Shown: positions 50,931 through 64,000 of the stretch, one piece after another
Layout: every line of letters starts with the position of its first letter
Numbering within the stretch: the stretch's first letter is position 1
NCBI RefSeq assembly: GCF_000247815.1
Contig: NC_021680.1
Location: 3,432,110 to 3,496,109, forward strand
Reading direction: 5' to 3'
DNA length: 64,000 bases
DNA from: Ficedula albicollis
Lineage: Eukaryota > Chordata > Aves > Passeriformes > Muscicapidae
Translations under genes and position numbers: made by a program
The notes under the pieces: model-generated
What the model saw: only the letters and a program-made list of their open reading frames with translations
The model's database searches: none
What the model was told of the DNA's origin: nothing

Positions 50931-52044
50931 TAAGGCTTCAAGACTGCTTTTTGCCTGGTTCCCAGCAGTATGAGCTGCTCTAAAAAAGATCTCTCAGATC
51001 CTTCATGGAGAAAGAAGGGCCTGGGAGATGTGGAGACATGAGCTGGTGGCCATGAGGTGTCCCTAGCCCCAGGAGAAGTCCTGACACAGAGGCAGAGTGC
51101 AGGACTGTCAGCTCCCACGTGTCCAGAGCCCTTGGCTGAAATCCCTGCTTGCACAGCCACACTGCTTGGAGCAAGCCACAAAATGCCAAAAAGTGTAATA
51201 TATAACATGACAGGCCTGAAAAAATGTTTTCACAAGCTGGTGTCATGTTGTTTTGCTCTTGCAGATAAGTGTTTTTGGAACTTCCCTATCACTGTGTTTT
51301 ACAGCCTTTATTTGCTCTATTGTTATTTTTAGTCATCTTTGCTGAGAGTACCCTTTTACCATTTCAGCTTCCTATTTCTTCAAAGTTATAGCTGCTTAGT
51401 TATCTTAGCCAGGAAAGCTTATCTCAGTAAAAGTTTCTCCTAACAATAAATTAAAACATTTTTTTCTCTAACAATTTCATTATGCTTCTCTCTTTTTTTT
51501 TTTTTAATTGACTTCTTCGTTTTGTTCAGTGAATGTTGATTTGGAGTTCCACAGTATTGCAAACTGAATAAAATACAGGTGTTTGCTCAGTTTAAGGTAA
51601 CAGCATCTGATAAGGTCATCGGGGCTGTTACTTGCCATAAGACAGGATTAGTACTTTTGGAGTCAGGGAAGAAAAAGGATTAATTTTAAATTTCTCAATC
51701 AAGAAAAGAATCCACTGTGATTTCAGTTGTTCATCCCATCAGTGGCTTTGGCTAAACTGTGAGATCAGGCTCCTTAGTGTTTCTTTGTGACCTTTGGGGC
51801 TGGTTTCTGTGGGAAGGAAATGCCCTGGTGGCACCTCCAGCTCTGGGTTTTTGAAGGGATCAGTTCAAGCCTGGGGTGCTGCATGCTCAGATGTAACCTT
51901 TGAATTTGGTGAGAATTGAGTCAGCAACATAAGGAAATAAATCTGAATATGTCCTTTATTCTTTGCAGTTTTGAATTCAACCTATGAGCCTTCTAAAAAA
52001 TACCTCATTTTGCTCTCTTCAGATTGGGTGTCTTCTGGTTGCTG

Positions 52045-52205
52045 TACTGTGGTTTCATAAGTGATAATTTAATGATTTGGTGTCATGACTGCTCATGCTC
52101 GGTTTCAATTACACTTTTTTTACCATACTGTGGTTTCATAAGTGATAATTTAATGATGTGGTGTCATGACTGCTCATGCTCGGGTTCAATTACACTTTTT
52201 TTACC
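52045..52205. repeat. 81-bp tandem duplication
   Basis: 'tactgtggtttcataagtg' begins at 52045 and again at 52126. The copies differ at about two bases. The period is a multiple of three, so one + frame reads through both copies; no known protein matches and I treat it as non-coding. Confidence 0.95.
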
Positions 52206-53437
52206 TTTTTTTACCCTGTTTCCTGAGACTGCCCCTAAAAAGCAAGGCTGTGGCCTGCCTGGTGACATTGTTGGTTAAGAGAGAATCACTTCTGTGAGTG
52301 GGAATTACATCAAGTCAGTTGTGTTCCAGCAGCGTGGCAGTGAAATCCCACCAGTCCCTGAATGCTAAAGAAATTTGTCTAGGCAGTGACAATAATAGCT
52401 TTATTTCCTTGTTCTATAGTGAATAGATTTTTTCCCCCTCTAACTATGTGGGAGAAATGATCTCTGTAGTTGCATAATGAAACCAAAGGGCCCCTTGTCA
52501 TTGAGAGTGAAGCAATCTCCATCACCCCCTCTCCTCCACAGCTTGCCAAGGGATGAAAAGTCTGGTTGGGATGGAAGATTGATCCTTGTGCAACTGTTAA
52601 GATCTAGCAAAATGTGGGTTCCTAACCCTTTTCAGCTAAGCTCGTGGCCTTTCCTAAAAAGTCTGTTGGCTGACAAATTTACAGTGATCTGGTCTGTGTA
52701 TAGAATTGGAATTCAGAAACTAATGGCAAAACCATAAGGGGAAAATCTGTTCTGTTTATTGAAGAATTTTCAAGTGCCACCTTCCTACAGATGTATTTTT
52801 CCTCCCTTCTCTTTTCTTCCATTAAGTGATCCCCTGTATTTATCTCTTTATGTGAACTATCTGTAAGAGATTTTATTTAAAAATATCCCAGTTTTCTTTC
52901 TACGGTGAGAGAACATCAGAGGTTTGTTTTGTTTGTTTGAAAATATCTCGATTATCATTGCTGGTTTTTTTCCTCTTTTACTGACGATGTCTAGAAACTA
53001 AAAAGGGTACAATATGGACTGAAAGGACTTAACTTGGGAAGAAGTTGCATCAGTGATGATTTTGGTATTTATTGGTTACAGCAACAATCCATCACAAGCT
53101 GTGCTGTTATGTTGGCATGTCTTAAGTGTTTGTCCTCTTCATCACAACACCCTTTTTTCCATAAAAGTGCTTTGTTTCAGCAAAAGCAGGAAAATGGATT
53201 TAAAGTAGTTTCATGGTGCTTTTAGCTGATTTTTATTTCCAGAGCTGTGCTGTAGCATTCTAAGATATTTTTAAGTACTCCATGTAATTATTAAATAAGC
53301 ACCTGCCCCATAAACTCTGTTGTCCAAAACAATTACCAAGTAATTTCTGATCCCAAAGGATTTTTAATTTCAAATGCTGTGTGCATGATAGAGAGTAGTA
53401 AAATGCTAGTTTTACAATGTGGTGCTCTTTGTTCTAG

Positions 53438-53549
53438 GAATGTTTACAAGGATTACCGTTTCCTTGAGCTAGCCTGTGACTCCCAAGAGGAGGTGGATAG
53501 CTGGAAGGCATCTCTGCTACGAGCCGGTGTCTATCCTGATAAATCCTCA
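53438..53549 (+). CDS. DNM3: DNM3 internal exon, C-terminal end of the PH domain
   Basis: This 112-nt exon completes the PH domain. After the split Arg codon it encodes [18 protein letters not shown], then [19 protein letters not shown]. The C-terminal PH helix carries the conserved Trp of 'DSWKAS'. '[13 protein letters not shown]' and '[12 protein letters not shown]' are the best paralogue markers here: as I recall the family, dynamin-1 has Gln for Phe with 'CETQE', and dynamin-2 has 'DLRQIELA'. The acceptor is tttgttctag (AG at 53436-53437) and the donor is TCA|gtaagt (GT at 53550-53551). It ends in phase 0, so it can join either the 12-nt microexon at 57490 or a downstream exon beyond the window without changing frame. 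Both PH exons are intact and in frame, so this is not a processed pseudogene. Confidence 0.96.
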
Positions 53550-57489
<3,940 letters not shown>

Positions 57490-57501
57490 GGGAGCAACAA
57501 A
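57490..57501 (+). CDS. DNM3: Candidate DNM3 12-nt microexon (Gly-Ser-Asn-Lys)
   Basis: This is a four-codon exon, GGG AGC AAC AAA, bounded by an acceptor AG at 57488-57489 and a consensus donor gtaagt at 57502-57507. It is phase 0 at both ends, so inclusion or skipping keeps the frame after the preceding exon's DKSS. A pyrimidine tract (about 57449-57471) and a branch-point-like ctaat (A at 57444) precede it. TGC motifs at 57473, 57476 and 57483 lie between the tract and the splice site, an arrangement known for SRRM4-dependent neural microexons. I recall that mammalian DNM3 isoforms differ by a short Gly/Asn/Lys-rich insert at the PH-GED junction, which fits this exon. The insert would sit in the linker after the PH domain. 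Alternative inclusion is inferred; no transcript evidence is available here. Confidence 0.85.
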
Positions 57502-60500
57502 GTAAGTTGTTTGTCCTTTTACAAAATCCTTTTGTGTCCTGTCTGAAAGACTTTGTAATGAAAATTAGTTTGTCTTTCAGTTCACACAGCTATTGCCTGC
57601 ATGCTCTTAACAGCAAAATGTAATTTAAAATGTGGGTGCAAAAATGTCTTCAAGAAAAAATATTTCTGGCTTTTTGTTTTAATTCTGGAGAAAGAGTGTT
57701 AAGTGTTGCTGAGCTGTTTTTAAGGAGGTTCAGTAGGAATGATACTATAAAAGTATTGGGCCCAAGGATTGTGAAGGTATAGTAATAAAGACCTTCTGAG
57801 GAAAGGTTACTACAGTCTGATGAAACTCATTACAGCTGGGTTTTTTGACCATACATCAAAGCTTGTATTAATGGGCAGTTATAAAAACCCAGCACTAAAG
57901 TCTTAAATAACAGATTTGCTGGCGTTGTTGGCTAAGCTGAGCTAGATCAGTGTACTGGCTTTGAAGGTGCCTTAAAATGGATGGAGGAGGGTGGGGTCAA
58001 CATTTGACTTGGCTTCTAGACCCTTGATGTGTTCCAGCTGGACAGCAGCAGAAGGGTGTGGGGTGTGGAGAGGGAGAACTGAAATATGTGTGGTAGGGGT
58101 TTTTTTTTGAAAGTAAGCAGCACATAAAAAGACAGTTTTGCTGATGTTGATCTGATAAGCGAATAATCATGCAGTTCCCAGGGTTAGGACTTTTTAATGC
58201 CATTTTTACTGAGCTTAAGAATGGAAGTTGCACATCTCACACTTTAGAATAAGATGCACAGAGTTTGTCATACCTCAGAAAGGAGTTACATGGCTTTTGT
58301 GACTTTTTTCCCCACTCCTTCCTGTTTTGGTATATTAACCCTTAGGTTAGGAAGATGAATCTGGAGCTTTAAAAGAGGCTTCACAGCAAATGTTGAATAT
58401 TGCCTGTAGCATCTCTTTGTGAGCTGGAAGCTTTCTGGGCTATTTGGGAAAGATCCAGGTGTGTTTTAAAGGTTTTGAAAGGAATTTTGTCTGCTTCCAA
58501 TTTTTGTATTTTTAACCAGTTTTTGACCACTCCTGTCTCCACAGTGGCTGGGCTCAGAAGCACCAAAAATATTCTGTTTTGTTGGCTTGCCTGAGAAAAG
58601 GTGCTCTTAGTGTTGGGTGGGGAGGGGTTAAGGGAACTGGTGTATTGATGGCATGGAGAGAGGGACTTTACATAGGAGGTGGTGTGAAATGTAAATGTTA
58701 ACTGTGTACACTAAAATGTCAAGGTAGTGTTTATAATGTTTTCTTACAGCATGCTGGGTTAAGGCTTTGCTACTGCTGTGGATGCTGCTCTGATCTCAGA
58801 GGAGACTGTAGATGCTCTGTTAAGGGAATTGGGCGTAGATGGGACACCACTGAGCCCTTGGGGCTGGCACAAACTGAGTTTGGAGGTCAGGAGTTGCATG
58901 GCCCAGCTCTGTTCTCCAGAGCTGGGAGCTGTAGGGCACCCCAGGGAGGTCAGCACCAGAAGCAGCTGACAGATTTCAGCAGGATACCCATGAGCAGGGA
59001 GAGGAGAAGCCTGTGAGATGTGAGGATTTGGGAGCTCTTAACTCTTCCTTCACTCTGAGCCAAGTGCAGTTCTTGCTGTAGGTTCAGAAACATTCTCCAT
59101 CTGGCCTGGGTTGCCAGCCAGAAAATAACTCCAGAAGAAATCTCCAGGAAACCATCCTGATCTTTCTCTTTGTTCCTTGTAAGGATTCGTGTCTCGTCAT
59201 CTGTGTGTCCCCCTTCTCCTTCACACAGATCATTCCTGCTGCAGTCTGGGGATCACATTGTCCCAGATGGGCAGGCAGGACCAACCTGCAGCTGCCTGCA
59301 GAGGCTCAAACTCCACAATCTTCTTGAGATTTCTGTACCTAGTGGAGGTGGAAAATAACATGGATACACCTGACAGGTGACCAGAGACTTTCTGAGAATA
59401 GGTCACGGGGCAGATTGAGAATGATGACAGTGTCTCAAACCTTCTAGTGCAACTTTATGCTGAAAAGCTGCATAATCCTTCCTTACTGTCCTAGCACAGC
59501 TTTCCTCTTTCCTAGGTTGCTACCAGAGCTATAACCCTCCTCCAGTGCTGCCCTGTGAGCTGTTCATACACTGGATCCTGTCACATGTTCACATGTCAAG
59601 ATCCTGTACTCACCCATCCCTTCAGACTGTGGTTGCTTTTATACCTCTGCCTTTAGCTTTGCACTCTTGGACTTACAAAAGTAAAAATAAACATTGGAGT
59701 AATGAATCCCTAAGAAAAAGGGGGAGGAAGGGAAGTGAAGAGGGTTTATAATCGTCAGCGGGCTACTAATCATTTTTATTTTTACTTTTTATTGTTGCAC
59801 AATCATTACTGTAAGTGAGATTTCTCACATGGTTAAAGATAAATATATCTTCAGAAGCTTTGTTGGATAAAATCTGTAAAAGGGTCGTGTAGAATGAGGT
59901 AATGGAGACCTACCTCATTCAGCAAGCACATGCTGGCAAGCTGCATTTTGTTAATATTAGCACTGAACTCCACAGCCTTGCATGGGGAAGGAGTGCAGAA
60001 TTGTCCAGAGCTGTGCAGAGTGCTGCAGCTTCAGCCCAGCTACTGAAGGCAGAGGAGCTGAGAGCTTCTGACTGCCTGAACCCACCACTGTGGATTTGCT
60101 GCTGACCCTGTGCAGCTTCTTTACCTCATTGAAAAACAAATCCCCTTGAAACAGCCCCGAAACAACCTCAAAACTGTTTGAAAACAGTATCAAAATCTGA
60201 ACCGTTCTCCCAGAGTCCATCTTTATGTGCTTCTAAGATTGTTAGGATGAAAGAATAAAGTTTGATTCTGAATCCCTGTTCAGAATCTCAATAAAGCAGC
60301 AACTCAAGCAATAAAACAGCAGCAACAGAAAAATCTCAAAACCTTAAAGTGCCACTTCTTTATGTAAAAAGTCACTTTTCCTTTGTCATCATTAAGCCCT
60401 GGGTTAGCCAATAATTTCTACTTGATTCAAAGTACCAAACACTTACATGCTGAGCTCAGACTTGGGAAACTTCGACTTGGAAAACCAAAATCTCTTTAAA

Positions 60501-63224
60501 TTATTTTTTACAGCTAGTGACTACAAATTTCTTGCCTTCTTATTATTTTGCATTGCTGTGTTTGCTGATGCCCTTTACAGAATGTGTAGAACTGAAGTCT
60601 ATAAACTCCATAATCACATCTCAGTGGAGTTGTCACAGTGCAGATAATGCTGTGCATGCAAGCAGTCACTGAATATAAAGTCAGTGTAATTTAGTTTGAA
60701 TTTTCTCTTAGGAAAAGCATAATCCCCCAGAAAAGACAAGGAAAATATTCTTCCTGTTCAGTTTGCCTGTTGGTCCTTCAAATACTTTTTGGTGACATAT
60801 TAATGGCTTAAATTGAAGTCTTTCTTTTCTCTCCCCATTTTAAAAAAGTTTTTATTTTATTTAAAGGGGAGTTAGTGTTACTAAACCCAGATTCCAGATC
60901 AGCTACTTCATTAAGGAATCCAGATGTCCTCCTGTCTCTCGAGGCAGTCCTGGAAAATGGGAACATAGTGAAGTCAGGATCCTCATTCTCCCTGCATATA
61001 TGACAACAGTGCTCTCAGTTCATGTGGTTCGTGCTTGGCTCTTCCATGGAAATGCAGGTGCAGTGCCAGAAGCTGGAGGTGACTTGCACTGGAATAAAGT
61101 GCTCTGGTGCTTTCTTTTCAAGTCTGGCCATGTTTCTGAAGGGGCTTCAGTTTCCTCCCAGACATAACTCTGTTCCTGGTGCAGTGATGCCCTGCAAATG
61201 CCCCGGCCAGATTCAGGCTGGAGGTGAGTGGTTCTGCTCTGGGGTTGCTCAAGTCCCCGCTCAGGATAAAAGCAGAAAAAGTAAAGACTTGTTTGGGTTT
61301 GCTGAAAAGCAAACTGCTGATATGTCAGTGTAGTCAGAAGTGTAAACTCTGCATTTACTGAGTTTACTTTTTTTAAACTAGTATATTTTAGAAAAGAAAG
61401 GCATTGAATTCTAGGAAAAGAAGAATTCACTGCCATTGGGACTAAAGGTGGCTTCAGGCCAACTAGGTTTAAAAATAACTTTTAAATGAAGTGTTGATTT
61501 ATTTTTTTTTTCAAGTGGAAAAATGCCATAATTTTATAGACAGTGTTTCAGTCATTGCTTCGAACAGATGAGCTGGATTTTACAAGGAAGTGCCGGTGTA
61601 AAGGAGCAGCTTGAGGGGGTGCGAGTGCATGCGCACACACGCTGGCTCCAAAGCAGTCCAGGAGCCAGGGAGGAAAGGAAATGGCAGCCTGTTTTCCAGT
61701 CCCTTTCTCTCTGCCTCACTGCTCCAAGGATGTGAAAACATGTTTCAGATGAAAGCTATCTTCTGCTTCTCCTAAATATTTACTACTTCAAACAAAATCT
61801 AGATGAAACCTCGTTCCCCAAATGTTCCCGAAGAAACAGAGCAGCCCTGGTTCATATTCCTGTAAGAGTAAAATAACTGCTGTCCCGAGAGAGTTAAAAA
61901 TGTCCAGGGGAGAGGAGATTCACAGGATTGCATCAGTTGCAGGGAGTGTAACAAGATGCAGGCTGATGTTCTGAATGATTCCAAACCCAGTCTCGGCAAA
62001 GCTGCTGATCGGGGTCGGGGGTTCAATGGCTGTCACAGGGTTTTATGTTCCTGCTCTTAGCTGGGGCTGCTGACATTAAGCAAACTTCAGGAAATTTAGA
62101 AATGAGCAAACATTTTTTATTTCTGTTATGTATTCACGGTGGGCTCTTTACTGTGCTTTTGGCAAGGCATCTGCATACTGAAAATATTTTTAAATTCTTC
62201 CTTTTTTATGGGGCAGAGAGTTTTTGCACCACTTCCACTCTGCTGAGGGATTTTGATGAAACTCTGCAGAAAGGTGAAAGCTCTCTGGTTGTGAAGTTTC
62301 AGGTCATGGAGCATGAATGTTAGCCCCATTCTGGACATTCAGTGAGGCTTGCCCTGGGGAAGGCAGTGAGGGTGGCCAGACTCTTAGGGTGCTTTCCCAG
62401 ACCTGGTGAGTGAACACTGAAAGTGAACACTGGAGGAGAGGAAGGTGCTTCTGGGTTCTGCTGCACCAATCTCAGGCACAGAGCTCCTTAGAAGCCCAGA
62501 CTGGTACCTGCAGCTGCAGTCCCTGTGGCTCCAGGTCTTGGAATAGTTGTGGTCAGGAAGGGCAGTATGCTCCTTCAGCATATGGGATCAACCCTGAGGG
62601 AGACTGAACAAAAGGGGAAACACACACCTATCCCAAGGTTTTGGGACAATCCTAAAGTATCTTCCTTGTCTTCCAAGTCAATAATTGCACAAAAGCTGAA
62701 CAGTAATTAGGAGTAAATAAAAATACGAAACTCTTTTTTGTCTGCCAAAAATGTCACCAGTCTCACTCTTCCATAGTATGTACAGTGTAACAGGAAATGT
62801 CATCATTGGATGTGAGGGTGGAGGGCAGCTGGTGAGCAGCCAGATACTCCTTTTTTCTCATCTAGAAGGGAAAACAAGATGATCAGGAGAAACTGAATGT
62901 TGCTTTCCCTGACTCTGTTTTGGACTAAAATGAAAGTATGCAATGCCTACTCTAACACACAGTTCATCTTGGATTTCTTTAACCTTCTCTACCCACCTTT
63001 TTTGTGGAGACAGGTTTATGATTACTTTCCATGTGCTGAATCAGAATCAAGGTCCATATTACGGGTGTAAAACCCTCCATTCTGGAGCTGCATTCTTTAG
63101 TTACATAACTCTCCTTCCATGATGCCGTGTGTTCCTGTTCTGTGGTCACTGCCCAGCTCCTGTTTCCCAGCTCCATGGTGGCCTTTGACTGATGTCTTCC
63201 CTGTTCTTCTCTGTTTGCTGTGTG

Positions 63225-63244
63225 ACACTTGATATATCAAGTGT
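63225..63244. other. Perfect 20-bp palindrome
   Basis: acacttgatatatcaagtgt is identical to its own reverse complement over 20 bases. It is intronic, with no neighbouring gene feature. Confidence 0.95.
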
Positions 63245-63725
63245 GCCAGTTTTGGAGAATGGTGATTTCCCACTAGGAAGAGCTGTGTGTGGACATGTTG
63301 AGGTGTCTGATCAGTGCAGTTTTTTGGTGACTTTCATACCTTTGTTTCCTGCAGCAGAGAAACAAGTGATCTCACTCCATTTGCTTTATATTCTTCTTTT
63401 TGAAACTCTTCTCTTCCTCTTCTATAAGCAAGCTATTTATAATTAAAAGGGAGAATTACATACCACTGTGTGTGCTACTGAGTTCAGATAACACATCACA
63501 TTAGTGAGGTAGACAGAAGCTCATTGGTTGGTGGGTACAAAATTACCAAGAGCTGGAACACACAGTGTAAAGCCCCTATCAGACCCTTTAGCAGCAAATA
63601 TTCAAACTTGCTGGTTGCAATTGCTGCACAGTATTATCTTGACCTGTTCAACAGCTGGGGTTTCTAAACTGGGTGGCAGCAAACCTAAGGGCCTTTATGG
63701 AAAACAAGTAAAGAAACTAACCCCT

Positions 63726-64000
63726 TGTCCTGGTTTGAAGGACAGGTATTTGCCAAGAAAGGCAGGAACTCCTCCCGAGATGGTGAGTGTAAGCCCTCTG
63801 CCTCCCGATTATTATAATTTTTTAATCAGGGGCTCTCAGGCAGAGATATGGGGGTAGGAATAACAGTTCTTTACTAATATATCTAACCAGACAAACAGAA
63901 ACAACAGCAGCTACGAAAACTAACAACAAACAGAATAAACTCAGTTCCAGTCCCTTTTTCAGCTGCAGACACTTTCTTCCTTCCCCGCTCACCGTGTGTG
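63726..64000 (-). mobile_element. ERV LTR-like element, cut by the window edge
   Basis: The segment starts tgtcctggtttgaaggacag, a terminus I recognise from songbird LTRs, followed by 'gaataacagttctttacta'. Its layout parallels the element at 22648. It continues beyond 64000, so the other end and any internal region cannot be judged. Orientation is inferred from that similarity and is less certain than for the others. Confidence 0.6.

Larger units (their letters stand above)
42003..53437 (+). other. DNM3: DNM3 intron between the two PH exons
   Basis: This is an 11,435-bp intron with a gtaaga donor and a ctag acceptor. It contains a 29-nt A run (48105-48133), an LTR-like segment around 50690-50930 and the 81-bp tandem duplication at 52045-52205. 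The rest is unique AT-rich sequence in which I recognise no further exon or RNA gene. Confidence 0.9.
57502..64000 (+). other. DNM3: DNM3 intron (partial), downstream of the microexon
   Basis: This intron opens with gtaagt and runs off the right edge. I see no exon encoding the expected next dynamin segment (start of the GTPase effector region), so that exon should lie beyond 64000. The stretch is unique sequence with a perfect palindrome at 63225, a short alternating purine-pyrimidine run at 61625 and an LTR-like segment from 63726 to the edge. Confidence 0.8.

Overview
This window looks like vertebrate nuclear DNA, most likely from a bird and probably a songbird. It is AT-rich and intron-dominated, with GT-AG splice sites, CR1 LINE tails of avian type and ERV LTR fragments resembling those common in passerine genomes. 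The species assignment is an inference from repeat content. There are no bacterial-type genes, operons, CRISPR arrays or phage genes.

The only protein-coding gene I can support is a central piece of a dynamin gene on the + strand, best matched to DNM3 (dynamin-3). Three exons are visible. Two encode the middle and end of the pleckstrin-homology (PH) domain (41893-42002 and 53438-53549) and join in frame. The third is a 12-nt microexon (57490-57501) that adds Gly-Ser-Asn-Lys just after the PH domain. Everything else is intron: at least 41.9 kb upstream, then 11.4 kb, 3.9 kb, and at least 6.5 kb running off the right edge. I did not see the exon for the first half of the PH domain, the exon following the microexon, or the miR-199a-2/miR-214 hairpins that lie antisense in a DNM3 intron of other vertebrates.

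The introns hold two extreme simple-sequence tracts: a perfect (CTCCTT)n array of 1,442 bp (7639-9080), and an uninterrupted run of 253 C flanked by 21 T on each side (56458-56752), about 740 bp upstream of the microexon. They also hold six recent head-to-tail duplications with periods of about 62, 81, 102, 180, 366 and 402 bp, two CR1 LINE 3' fragments in sense orientation, four LTR-like segments that appear antisense to the gene, a decayed LINE ORF fragment, two perfect 20-bp palindromes and a perfect 12-bp hairpin. Nearly all open reading frames over 60 codons here are chance or repeat-derived.

The most interesting biology is the microexon. It has TGC motifs between its polypyrimidine tract and 3' splice site, as in neural microexons controlled by SRRM4, and it sits downstream of an extraordinary poly(C) tract.
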